A stretch of DNA of 35,811 nt from positions 1 through 35,811 of the forward strand of contig DAIDJO010000106.1 of assembly GCA_027451345.1 (NCBI GenBank), in the 5' to 3' direction. Origin of the DNA: Solirubrobacterales bacterium. Lineage in GTDB: Bacteria; Actinomycetota; Thermoleophilia; Solirubrobacterales; Solirubrobacteraceae. Of this stretch, positions 1-7,478 are shown one piece after another. Below the pieces are notes generated by a model. It was not told where the DNA came from. It was given only the letters and a program-made list of their open reading frames with translations, and ran no database searches. Position 1 is the stretch's first letter. Each line of letters begins with the position of its first letter. The position numbers and the translations under genes are program-made.

Positions 1-1161
1 GGTGAGTTCCGCCTCGCCCGCCGCCCAGCGCCAGACGGCGACGGCGAGCGGGTCGGTGCCCGCGGTGAAGAGGACCTCCGCGTCGGAGACCTCGATGACG
101 GACCGGACCTCGAGGTCGGCCGGGGTGACGCTCGCCCCGCCGATCGTCAGGCTGAGCGTGTCGTCGCGGCCCTCGACCGTCACGAGCCGTCCGTCGCCGA
201 GACGGGCGGGCACGCCCTCCACCAGATCGACCCAGTGCGGGTCGTCCAGCTCGGCCAGGGCGGTGACCCCGCCGCTGGCGGGGTCGATGGCGAGGACGCG
301 CACGCTGCGCTGGTCGCGGGACTGCACGGAGATCAGCGGGCCATGACGGTCCCAGGCGCCGGTGGCCAGGTACGGGTGGCGCTCGCGATCCCACCGGACC
401 GGGGTGCCGCCCGACCCGTCGGCGCGCAGGAGGTGGACCTCGACGGTGGCGTTGGGGCTGCCGGCGGCCGGGTAGCGGACCGCGCGCGGCGGCGCGGTGG
501 GGTCGGCCGCCTCGGTGATCCAGATCTCCCGCACCGGTGACTCGTCGACGCGCGCGGCGAGCAGGGCGCGCCCGTCCGGCGACCACCAGTAGCCGGTGTC
601 GCGGCCCATCTCCTCGGCGGCGACGAACTCGGCGGTGCCCCAGGTGACGTGCTCGGCCCCGTCGCGAGCCAGGGTGGTGACCGCGGCGGTGCCGAGCTCC
701 ACGACGTGCAGGCCGCGATCGTGCACGAAGGCGACGCGTGCGCCGGTCGGGTCCGGGCGGGGATCGAAGACCGGCCCCGGCACGGCGAGCTCGCTGGTCT
801 CCCCGGTGGTGAGGTCGGCCACGAGCAGCCGCCCGGAGAGGGAGAAGGCGGCGATCCGCGCGTCCCGGTCGGTCGCGTAGGACACGATCCCGCCCGCCGT
901 CTCGCGCATCCGCTCGCGCCGCGCCCGCTCCTCGACGGAGAGCCGCTCGCTCGCCTGATCCCCGAGCCGCCGCGGGTCGACGACGACGCGCTCCTCACCC
1001 GTCGCCAGGTCGTACACCCACAGGGCGTTGACGGGATCCTGGCCGCTGCTCGAGCGCAGGAACACCACCCGGCTGCCGTCGGCGGCGACGGTGAAGCTGC
1101 GCGGCTGGCCGAGCGTGAACCCGCGCGTGCGCGCCTGCTGCCGCGGGAATGACTCAGCCAC
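1..1161 (-). CDS. S9 family peptidase (DPP-IV/acylaminoacyl type), N-terminal part
   Basis: The frame is open on the minus strand from GTG at 1161 to the window edge (387 codons), so the 3' end lies outside. The product starts VAESFPRQQARTRG and has beta-propeller-like repeats of the kind FTVAADGSRVVFLR, YWWSPDGRALLAARVDESPV and HPYLATGAWD. These fit the N-terminal propeller of prolyl oligopeptidase-family enzymes (DPP-IV N-terminal region), which restricts substrate entry to a C-terminal alpha/beta-hydrolase domain. The catalytic Ser-Asp-His domain would lie off the left edge, so activity cannot be judged. The gene starts 10 nt after the stop of the small gene 1172-1390, so the two are probably co-transcribed. 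Family call is good; exact peptidase type is not resolved. Confidence 0.85.
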   Translation of the reverse strand, partial: MAESFPRQQARTRGFTLGQPRSFTVAADGSRVVFLRSSSGQDPVNALWVYDLATGEERVVVDPRRLGDQASERLSVEERARRERMRETAGGIVSYATDRDARIAAFSLSGRLLVADLTTGETSELAVPGPVFDPRPDPTGARVAFVHDRGLHVVELGTAAVTTLARDGAEHVTWGTAEFVAAEEMGRDTGYWWSPDGRALLAARVDESPVREIWITEAADPTAPPRAVRYPAAGSPNATVEVHLLRADGSGGTPVRWDRERHPYLATGAWDRHGPLISVQSRDQRSVRVLAIDPASGGVTALAELDDPHWVDLVEGVPARLGDGRLVTVEGRDDTLSLTIGGASVTPADLEVRSVIEVSDAEVLFTAGTDPLAVAVWRWAAGEAELT

Positions 1162-1171
1162 GGCCGGAAGG

Positions 1172-1390
1172 CTAACCGACGGCGCGGAGCGCGCGGGCCA
1201 GGCCGAGCCGGCGGATCGTCGCGCGCCAGAGGGCGAGCAGGAGCAGGCGGCTGCGCCCGGAGCCACGGAGGGCGAACCGCACCGCTCGGCGCCAGCCGAA
1301 CAGCCGGATCAGACGGACGACGAGCCAGAGCAGCACGCGTCGCATCCAACGCCGGCGGCCGAGGCGCCAGAACAGGGTGATCAGGGTCAT
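1172..1390 (-). CDS. small Arg-rich membrane-associated protein, unknown function
   Basis: The gene encodes 72 codons beginning MTLITLFWRLGRRRWMRR. The protein alternates hydrophobic stretches (VLLWLVVRLIRLFGW, SRLLLLALWR) with many arginines, suggesting a small amphipathic or membrane-bound protein. A good Shine-Dalgarno (taggaggt) lies just upstream of the ATG, which supports real translation. Its stop is 10 nt before the S9 peptidase start on the same strand, so it probably leads that operon. I do not recognise the family. Confidence 0.6.
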   Translation of the reverse strand: MTLITLFWRLGRRRWMRRVLLWLVVRLIRLFGWRRAVRFALRGSGRSRLLLLALWRATIRRLGLARALRAVG

Positions 1391-1472
1391 GCCGACCTCC
1401 TACCCCCGCAGGTGGAAACCCGCACGGCGCCGACAGCGTGCGGTGCCTCGCGTCAGCGGTTAGAGTCGCGGC

Positions 1473-1859
1473 ATGGCGAGCGTCCGGCGGTTGGTCACCA
1501 CCATCGAGCTCGATCCGCCCGGGGGGGACGGGTGCTCGGCCTGGGCGCACCTGTACGCCGAGCTCGGCGACGGCCGGCGACGCCTGTTGCTCGACGACCG
1601 TGGTTGGGGCGGCTCGGCGCCGATCGCCCAGGAGGGGCGTGCGCAGATCGAGGCGACCGCCCGGATGGTCGTCGGCCCGGACGGTCCGGGGCCCGGTGAG
1701 ACCGACGAGGAGATGGCCGACTCGTACTGGTCGTGGATGGAAGCCTGGCTGCGGGACGCGGGCATCCCGGCGCGAGCGGCGGAGCTCAGACGCCTGCCCC
1801 ATGACGTCGAGATCGGCGAGCACCTGCGCGAGCGGATCGCCGAGGTGGACCGAGCGTGA
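1473..1859 (+). CDS. conserved hypothetical protein, 128 aa
   Basis: The protein starts MASVRRLVTTIELDPPGG and is soluble and acidic, with a C-terminal helical part ending HLRERIAEVDRA. No catalytic motif is recognisable. It lies 22 nt upstream of the VOC gene on the same strand, so the pair may be one transcript. Codon third positions are strongly GC-biased as in real genes of this window, and the competing frames look like shadows. Function unknown. Confidence 0.6.
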   Translation: MASVRRLVTTIELDPPGGDGCSAWAHLYAELGDGRRRLLLDDRGWGGSAPIAQEGRAQIEATARMVVGPDGPGPGETDEEMADSYWSWMEAWLRDAGIPARAAELRRLPHDVEIGEHLRERIAEVDRA

Positions 1860-1881
1860 ACCGATCCTGGAGGTTGCACTG

Positions 1882-2271
1882 ATGGAGCAGCGTGTCACCG
1901 CGATCACCCTCGGGGTCTCCGACCTCGCTCGGGCCCGCGCCTTCTACGAGGCGATGGGCTGGAGCGACGCCCGCCAACCGGACGACGAGGTCTGCTTCTT
2001 CCAGGCGGGCGGCATGGTGCTCGCCCTCTGGACGGCCCTCGGCGGGCATGGCGCGCCGGGAATCGAGCTCGCCCACAACGTGCGGTCCCCGGAGCAGGTG
2101 AGCGCCGTGCTCGAGGACGCTCGCCGGGCCGGGGGCAGGATCGCGCGACCCGCGGAGCGAGCGCCGTGGGGTGGCCTCACCGGCGCCTTCGCCGATCCGG
2201 ACGGCTACGTCTGGGAGGTCGCGCATAACCCGGACTGGACGCTCGACGAGTCGGGCGCCGTCTCGCTCTGA
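1882..2271 (+). CDS. VOC family protein (glyoxalase/bleomycin resistance-like)
   Basis: The 129-residue product has the two beta-alpha-beta-beta-beta modules of the vicinal oxygen chelate fold: ITLGVSDLARARAFYEAMGW at the N-terminus and GAFADPDGYVWEVAHNP at the C-terminus. This is the usual length of single-chain VOC proteins, which dimerise to form the metal site. Members act as glyoxalases, dioxygenases or drug-binding proteins, and the sequence does not decide between them. The start follows a clear ggaggt ribosome-binding site. It is convergent with the S4-domain gene downstream. Confidence 0.9.
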   Translation: MEQRVTAITLGVSDLARARAFYEAMGWSDARQPDDEVCFFQAGGMVLALWTALGGHGAPGIELAHNVRSPEQVSAVLEDARRAGGRIARPAERAPWGGLTGAFADPDGYVWEVAHNPDWTLDESGAVSL

Positions 2272-2274
2272 CGC

Positions 2275-2658
2275 TCACCAGCGCCCGGCGTCGAACCGCC
2301 GCCGGTCCCGCTTCGTCGGCCGGCCGCCGAGATCGAGCGGCGCGGCGAGCCGCCGCAGCTCGGCCTGGCGCTCGCGCTCGGCGACACTCGCCTCGGTCTC
2401 CTCGTAGAGCTTGAGCGCCTCCGCGCCCGAGACCCGTCGCGGGGCGGCGCCGCGCACGATCACGGTGCGCCGCAGCGGGCCGATCGTCACCTCGAGCTCG
2501 TCGCCCAGCCGGAGCTCGCGGCCCGGCTTCACGGCGATCCCGTTGACATGGACACGGCCGCCCTTCACCGCCTCGGCGGCGAGGGACCGCGTCTTGAACA
2601 GTCGCGCGGTCCACAGCCACTTGTCGACGCGCATCCCCGTCTCCTCGCCCGGCTCCAT
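2275..2658 (-). CDS. hslR: S4-domain RNA-binding protein, Hsp15-like
   Basis: Residues from about 9 to 60 (MRVDKWLWTARLFKTRSLAA, then GGRVHVNGIAVKPGRELRLG) form a typical S4 RNA-binding fold. A basic C-terminal tail (GGRPTKRDRRRFDAGRW) follows, as in Hsp15. E. coli Hsp15 recycles free 50S subunits carrying a stalled peptidyl-tRNA; actinobacterial relatives are annotated by similarity. Translation may begin at the given ATG (MEPGEETG) or at the internal Met-9 (MRVDKWLW), which matches the usual family start. It stands alone, convergent with the VOC gene and divergent from the methyltransferase. Confidence 0.88.
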   Translation of the reverse strand: MEPGEETGMRVDKWLWTARLFKTRSLAAEAVKGGRVHVNGIAVKPGRELRLGDELEVTIGPLRRTVIVRGAAPRRVSGAEALKLYEETEASVAERERQAELRRLAAPLDLGGRPTKRDRRRFDAGRW

Positions 2659-2760
2659 GGCTCCTCACCGTACCGCGTGGCCGCGCGGCCGCCCGGATGC
2701 CGCCGGGTCGCGCCGGGGTCACGCGCCGGGCCCCGCCCGCCGGTAGGCTCTCACCTGCCG

Positions 2761-3483
2761 ATGCCCTCGCCCCGCAAGCGCCACGCGCTCGAGCTCTTCA
2801 GCGGCCTCCCAGCCCGGTATGACCGCGTGGGCGCCGTGATGAGCTTCGGCGAGGACCCGCGTTGGCGCCGCGCGCTCGTCGACGCGACCGCCCCCCGGCC
2901 CGGGATGCGGATCCTCGACGTCGCCACCGGCACCGGGATGGTCGCCTTCGCGCTCGCCGCGCGCGGCGCCACCGTGGTCGGCCTCGATCAGAGCGAGGCG
3001 ATGCTCGGCGTCGCCCGGGCCCGGCTGCAGCGCACGCCGCAGCTCGCCGACCGGCTCTCCTTCGTCCTCGGGGAGGCCGAGGCGCTGCCGTTCGCCGACG
3101 CCGAGTTTGACGCGCTCTCCTTCACCTACCTGCTGCGCTACGTGGATGACCCGGCGAGCACCCTGCGGGAGCTCGCCCGGGTCGTGCGGCCGGGCGGCCC
3201 GATCGGCATGGTCGAGTTCGGGGTCCCCGCCGACCCGCGCCTGCGCGCCCTCTGGCGCGCCCACACCCGGCTCGGGCTGCCCCTGATCGGCCGGATCGTC
3301 TCCCGGGACTGGTACGAGGTCGGTCGCTTCCTGGGCCCGAACATCGAGTCCTTCCACGCCGCCCACCCGGACCTCCCGGCCCTGTGGCGGAGCGCCGGGA
3401 TCGCTCAGGTCACCCAGCGCGACATGAGCTTCGGCGCCGGGATCGTCCTCACGGGGGTCCGGGACGGCGCCGAGCCCCGATAG
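2761..3483 (+). CDS. class I SAM-dependent methyltransferase, UbiE/MenG-like
   Basis: The product begins MPSPRKRHALELFSGLPARYDRVGAV. It carries SAM-binding motif I (ILDVATGTGMVAFAL), the acidic post-I residue in VVGLDQSEAMLGVAR, and the later motifs EALPFADAEFDAL and ELARVVRPGGPIGMVEFG typical of UbiE/MenG enzymes. Those C-methylate the quinone ring in menaquinone or ubiquinone synthesis. At 240 aa the length fits. No other menaquinone genes are nearby, so the substrate is inferred only. The possible membrane protein downstream overlaps the region right after its stop. Confidence 0.85.
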   Translation: MPSPRKRHALELFSGLPARYDRVGAVMSFGEDPRWRRALVDATAPRPGMRILDVATGTGMVAFALAARGATVVGLDQSEAMLGVARARLQRTPQLADRLSFVLGEAEALPFADAEFDALSFTYLLRYVDDPASTLRELARVVRPGGPIGMVEFGVPADPRLRALWRAHTRLGLPLIGRIVSRDWYEVGRFLGPNIESFHAAHPDLPALWRSAGIAQVTQRDMSFGAGIVLTGVRDGAEPR

Positions 3484-3604
3484 CCCGCCCGGTCCGGGCG
3501 CGGGCGGGCGCGCCCGGCCGGCCTTCTACGCGCTGCCCCCGGGCGGGTGGCGTGACCTTGTCACGCTCCTGCACCCGCCCTACACGGCCTGGCATCTGAG
3601 CTAT

Positions 3605-4228
3605 GTGGCGATCGGCGCGGCGCTCGCGCCGCACTTCCTCCTCTGGCGTCTCGGCGCGGCGCTCGGCGCCTTCCTGCTCGCCCTCGGTCTCGCCTGCCAT
3701 GCGCTGGACGAGCTCGCCGGCCGTCCGCTCGGCACCCGGCTCCCCCGGGGGACGCTGATCGCGCTGACGGTCGCCGGCCTCGGCGGGGCGGTCGCCATCG
3801 GCGCGGTCGGGGTCGTCGTCCTCAGCGTCTGGATCGTCCCGTTCATCGTGGCCGGCGCGTTCCTGGCGCTGGCCTACAACCTCGAGCTCTTCGGCGGGCG
3901 CCTGCACACCGACACGTGGTTCGCCCTGGCCTGGGGTGGCTTCCCGGCGCTCACGGGCTGGTTCGTCGAGGCGCTCGACGTGCGCGTGCAGGCGGTGCTG
4001 GTGGCGGCCGCCTGCTCGCTGATCAGCCTCGCCCAGCGGCGGCTCTCGACCCCGGCCCGTGAGCTGCGTCGTCGCACCGCGACCGTCAGCGGCCGTCAGG
4101 TCCTGCGCGACGGCGAGGTCCGCGAGCTCACCGACCGGCGCCTGCTCGACCCGCTCGAGGGCGCCCTCTCGGCGATGTGGATGGGGATGGTGCTGCTCGC
4201 GGCGGGACTCGTCGTGGCGAGGCTCTGA
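3605..4228 (+). CDS. multi-spanning membrane protein, start unclear
   Basis: The region encodes several hydrophobic helices (FLLWRLGAALGAFLLALGLACHAL, LIALTVAGLGGAVAIGAVGVVVLSVWIVPFIVAGAFLALAYNLELFGG, ALAWGGFPALTGWFVEAL, MWMGMVLLAAGLVVARL). The polytopic pattern and the aspartate after the first helix recall UbiA-like prenyltransferases, but the Mg-binding motifs are not evident. The given GTG start is the first permitted one in frame. The same frame continues upstream with natural-looking sequence (FYALPPGGWRDLVTLLHPPY, from about 3521) yet has no ATG, GTG or TTG back to the in-frame stop at 3425. The real start may be non-canonical or disrupted. Substrate unknown. Confidence 0.7.
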   Translation: MAIGAALAPHFLLWRLGAALGAFLLALGLACHALDELAGRPLGTRLPRGTLIALTVAGLGGAVAIGAVGVVVLSVWIVPFIVAGAFLALAYNLELFGGRLHTDTWFALAWGGFPALTGWFVEALDVRVQAVLVAAACSLISLAQRRLSTPARELRRRTATVSGRQVLRDGEVRELTDRRLLDPLEGALSAMWMGMVLLAAGLVVARL

Positions 4229-4282
4229 CCCGGTGCGGTCCGGCCGCCCGGCCAGCGGGCCGGCGGCCGAGCGGGAACGCCC

Positions 4283-4927
4283 TCAGGGCCGCAGGCTGAA
4301 CGGCGGGTAGCGGTCGGTGATGAGCAGGAAGGCGTAGGCGCCGACCCGGTTCTCCCAGCGCAGCACGCCCTCGACGTAGAGAAACAGCGGACGCGGGTAG
4401 CGCCCGGTGAGCAGGATCGCGAACCAGGCGATGATCACCGCGACGATCGCCCCGATGCTGAGGAAGAAGAGAGCGATGTAGTGCGGGAGGGCGAGCAGCC
4501 ACTTCACGAGCGGCAGCCACCGGTTCAGGTCGCGCTCGGCGTCGGGGTAGGGAAAGTCGAGATGAACCGCCTGCTCCTCCTCGGTCGAGGGGTAGCGGTC
4601 GTCCATCAGCGCCAGGTAGACGCTGATCCGGTTGCTGAAGCGGCTGAGCTGGAGGTTCCAGTCATACCACCACCTCGGGTACCTGCGGCGGAAGAGGAGC
4701 ATCAGCGCCACCGGGATGACGAGGATCCCCAGGCCGCCGCCGGCATACCGGACATCGGACCCGAAGCCGATGCTCCCGCCCTCGAGGGTGGCGGCGAGCG
4801 CGGCGATCGGCAGGACGGTGATGAGCCGCAGCGCGCTGCTCAGGCGGTCGAGCGGCCGGTCGGGATAGTCGACGGTGAACGTCAGCGGATACTCCCGCCC
4901 GACCCCGCCTGGTCCGTGTCCGATCAT
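4283..4927 (-). CDS. DUF4389 domain membrane protein
   Basis: The 214-aa product begins MIGHGPGGVGREYPLTFTVDYPDR. It has hydrophobic segments (LITVLPIAALAATLEGG, GLGILVIPVALMLLF, WLLALPHYIALFFLSIGAIVAVIIAWFAILLTGRYPRPLF) and repeated LMDDRYPS- and LITDRYPPF-type motifs, all typical of actinobacterial DUF4389 proteins. These are integral membrane proteins of unknown function. It is divergent from the DUF4395 gene, with about 117 nt between the two starts. Family identity is good; role unknown. Confidence 0.88.
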   Translation of the reverse strand: MIGHGPGGVGREYPLTFTVDYPDRPLDRLSSALRLITVLPIAALAATLEGGSIGFGSDVRYAGGGLGILVIPVALMLLFRRRYPRWWYDWNLQLSRFSNRISVYLALMDDRYPSTEEEQAVHLDFPYPDAERDLNRWLPLVKWLLALPHYIALFFLSIGAIVAVIIAWFAILLTGRYPRPLFLYVEGVLRWENRVGAYAFLLITDRYPPFSLRP

Positions 4928-5044
4928 GTCTTCACCGTAGGCGCCGGCGTGGACGCCCCCATCCGTGGCGCCCGCCCCGTCCGTTGCGGGGTTTCACCCT
5001 CCACCAGCAAGTGGACCAACTCAGTTGAGATAGACTGCTCCGTC

Positions 5045-5539
5045 GTGAGCGACTTCTTCTCCTTCCCCAACCCGGTCAACGACAAGGCGGCCCGCACCGT
5101 CGCCGCCGTCGTGCTCCTGATGGTGATCGTCACCCTGCTCACCGGCTTCTACTGGCTGACGATCCCGCTCGCCTACGGCTTCTGGGCGCGCGTGCTCACC
5201 GGCCCGCGGCTGAGCCCGCTCGGCTGGGTCGCGATGCACGTGATCGCCCCGCGCCTGGGGGAGCGGGTGCCCGTTCCCGGACCGCCGAAGCGCTTCGCCC
5301 AGGCGCTCGGCACGGTGCTGTCCTCGCTCGCGCTCGTCCTCGGGCTGATCCTCGGCGACCACACCGCCGCCGACGTCGTCCTCGCGCTCTTCCTCCCGGC
5401 CGCCGGCCTCGAGTCGATCGCCGGCTACTGCCTGGGCTGCCGGGCCTTTGCCCTGCTGATGCGCGTCGGGCTCATCCCGGACGAGGTCTGCGCGGAGTGC
5501 GCCGACATCTCCGGCCGGCTCGGCCTCGTCCGCTCCTGA
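5045..5539 (+). CDS. DUF4395 domain membrane protein
   Basis: The GTG start gives VSDFFSFPNPVNDKAARTVA, the conserved opening of DUF4395. The DUF's RLSPLG and VIAPRLG signature follows, plus a C-terminal cysteine-containing part (YCLGCRAFALL, DEVCAEC). The 164-aa protein has about four hydrophobic segments. DUF4395 proteins often occur with sulfur-transfer or thioredoxin-like genes in actinobacteria, but no such neighbour is present here. The Cys-X-X-Cys pairs could bind a metal or take part in thiol chemistry; this is inference. Confidence 0.88.
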   Translation: MSDFFSFPNPVNDKAARTVAAVVLLMVIVTLLTGFYWLTIPLAYGFWARVLTGPRLSPLGWVAMHVIAPRLGERVPVPGPPKRFAQALGTVLSSLALVLGLILGDHTAADVVLALFLPAAGLESIAGYCLGCRAFALLMRVGLIPDEVCAECADISGRLGLVRS

Positions 5540-5548
5540 CCTCATCCC

Positions 5549-5580
5549 GGGGCCGGCGGTCCCGCTGGACCTCCGGCCCC
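5549..5580. terminator. GC-rich hairpin between convergent genes
   Basis: An 8-bp inverted repeat (ggggccgg at 5549-5556, ccggcccc at 5573-5580) lies between the convergent DUF4395 and Ppx/GppA genes. It has no T-run, so a bidirectional terminator role is only inferred from position. Confidence 0.3.
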
Positions 5581-5590
5581 GCCGCCGCGT

Positions 5591-6517
5591 TCAGCGCGCC
5601 GCGTAGCGCAGCGCCGCGCCACGCAGGATGTCGTGCTCGGAGACCTCGATCGCCTCGAGGCCGAACAGCCCCATCACCTCGGTGAGGATGATGATGCCGG
5701 GCAGGATCGCGATCGCCCGGTCGGGGTGCAGCCCCCGCACCCGCTGGCGTTCCGGGAGCGCCAGCGCGAGGAGTCGCGCGAAGATCGCGTCGCGGCGCTC
5801 CGCGCTCAGCCGGTAGCCGTGCACCCGGGTGGGGTCGTAGGGCTCGAGGTCCTGCGCGATCGCCGCCAGCGACGTCGGCGTTCCGGCGACGCCGAGCGCG
5901 CGGCCGGGGGTGGCGCGCAGCGCGGCGGGGACCGCCGCCTCGAGCACCGCACGAACGTCCGCGGTGACCGCCTCGATCTCGCCCGCGGTCGGCGGGTCGT
6001 TGCGGATGTGGCGGTCGGCGAGGCGCACGACACCGGTCTGGGTGGAGACGTGGAAGCGGATCTCGGCGCCGTGGCCGAGCACGAGCTCGGTCGAGCCGCC
6101 GCCGATGTCGAAGACGAGCGTCGCCGCCCCGCCGGGCTCGGGGGCGCGTCCGTCGGTCGCGCCGAGGTAGGTGAGGCGCGCCTCCTCCTCACCGCTGATG
6201 ACCCGCACCTCGAGCCCGTGGCGGTCGGTCACGGCGGTGGCGAACGCCTCGCCGTTGCTCGCGTCGCGCACGGCGCTCGTCATCACCGCCACCGCCCGGT
6301 CGGGCCGGTGCTCCCGGATCAGCCCGGCGTACTCCTCGAGCACCGCGTGCTCGCGCGCGAGGGCGTCCGGCGCGAGCTCCCCGGTGGTGTCGACGCCGGC
6401 GCCGAGGCGGGTCACCCGGCTCATCCGCGTCAGCTCCCGCGCGACCCGCCCCCGCTCGACCTCAGCGACGTAGAGCCGGGTGGTGTTCGTCCCGACGTCG
6501 ACGACCGCGATCCGCAC
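5591..6517 (-). CDS. Ppx/GppA family phosphatase
   Basis: The product starts MRIAVVDVGTNTTRLYVAEV, the phosphate-1 motif of the ASKHA fold. It continues with TSAVRDASNG, ISGEEEARLTYLGA and the phosphate-2 motif LVFDIGGGSTELVLG. The family comprises exopolyphosphatases and pppGpp 5'-phosphatases that act on polyphosphate or the stringent-response alarmone. At 308 aa it is the short, HD-domain-lacking form common in actinobacteria. The GTG start is 7 nt past the stop of the dehydrogenase gene on the same strand, so the two are probably one operon. Which substrate is preferred cannot be read from sequence. Confidence 0.93.
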   Translation of the reverse strand: MRIAVVDVGTNTTRLYVAEVERGRVARELTRMSRVTRLGAGVDTTGELAPDALAREHAVLEEYAGLIREHRPDRAVAVMTSAVRDASNGEAFATAVTDRHGLEVRVISGEEEARLTYLGATDGRAPEPGGAATLVFDIGGGSTELVLGHGAEIRFHVSTQTGVVRLADRHIRNDPPTAGEIEAVTADVRAVLEAAVPAALRATPGRALGVAGTPTSLAAIAQDLEPYDPTRVHGYRLSAERRDAIFARLLALALPERQRVRGLHPDRAIAILPGIIILTEVMGLFGLEAIEVSEHDILRGAALRYAAR

Positions 6518-6524
6518 GACGGCT

Positions 6525-7463
6525 TCAGTCGGTGACCTGCGAGGGGACCTGGTGGGGGAGGGGGCGGCCCTCGAGCCCGGCGAGGATGTTCTCCACGGCG
6601 ATCTCCGTCATCCGCTCGCGGGCCGACCAGGTCGCCGAGCCGATGTGCGGCACGACGAGGAGGTTCGGCGCCTGCCAGAGCGGGTCGTCGGGCGGCAGCG
6701 GCTCGGGGGAGGTGACGTCGAGCGCCGCTCCGGCGATCTGCCCGGTGTGGAGCGCCTGCGCGAGCGCCTCGCGGTCGACGATCGCCCCGCGGGCGGTGTT
6801 GATGAGGATCGCGGTCGGCTTCATCAGCGCGAAGGCGTCGGTGCCGATCAGGTTGCGGGTGCCCGCGGTGAGCGGCAGGTGGATCGAGACGTAGTCCGAC
6901 CGGCGCAGGAGGTGCTCGAGGTTGTGCTGGTCGCGGGTCTCGGTGGTGAGGACCTCCATGCCGAAGCCGGCGGCCCGGCGGGCGACCGCCTGCCCGATCC
7001 GGCCCAGGCCGATGATGCCGAGCGTCGCTCCGTACACGTCGGCGCCGAGGAAGCCGGCGGGCTCCCAGGTCTGCCATTGCCCGCTGCGGGCGAACGCCGC
7101 CGCCTCGGTGATCCGCCGCGCCGCGGCCATCAGCAGCGCGAAGGTGAGGTCCGCCGTCGCCTCCGTGAGCGCGTCGGGCGTGTTGCCCACCCCGATGCCG
7201 CGCGCGGTGGCCGCGTCGACGTCGATGTTGTCGTAGCCGACGGCATAGTTGGCAATCACCTTGAGCCGTGGCGCGGCCGCGATCAGCTCGGCGTCGATCC
7301 GGTCGGTGAGCAGCGTCAGCAGCGCGTCGGCCGGCGCGGCGTGCTCAAGCAGCGCCGCGCGGCCGGGGGGCAGCGGGTCCGGCCAGACGGTCGTGTCGTG
7401 GGCTTCCCTGAGGCGCGCGAGCGCCGGACCCGGCAGCTCGCGCGTGACGAATACGCGCGCCAT
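6525..7463 (-). CDS. D-2-hydroxyacid dehydrogenase (glyoxylate/hydroxypyruvate reductase type)
   Basis: The 312-aa product shows the N-terminal substrate domain (MARVFVTRELPGPALARL) and the Rossmann motif GLGRIGQAVARRAAGFGMEV. It also shows the signature LIGTDAFALMKPTAILINTARG and the catalytic His in VVPHIGSATW. These enzymes reduce glyoxylate, hydroxypyruvate or related 2-ketoacids with NAD(P)H in the cytosol. Lack of a C-terminal ACT domain argues against serine-pathway SerA. It ends 7 nt before the Ppx/GppA start, suggesting co-transcription. Confidence 0.92.
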   Translation of the reverse strand: MARVFVTRELPGPALARLREAHDTTVWPDPLPPGRAALLEHAAPADALLTLLTDRIDAELIAAAPRLKVIANYAVGYDNIDVDAATARGIGVGNTPDALTEATADLTFALLMAAARRITEAAAFARSGQWQTWEPAGFLGADVYGATLGIIGLGRIGQAVARRAAGFGMEVLTTETRDQHNLEHLLRRSDYVSIHLPLTAGTRNLIGTDAFALMKPTAILINTARGAIVDREALAQALHTGQIAGAALDVTSPEPLPPDDPLWQAPNLLVVPHIGSATWSARERMTEIAVENILAGLEGRPLPHQVPSQVTD

Positions 7464-7478
7464 ACACGCGCATTGTCG

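Noticed and set aside
333-1907. 524-codon minus-strand open frame
   Set aside because: It overlaps the real S9 peptidase and two plus-strand genes in another frame and has low-complexity Arg/Ser/Pro composition.
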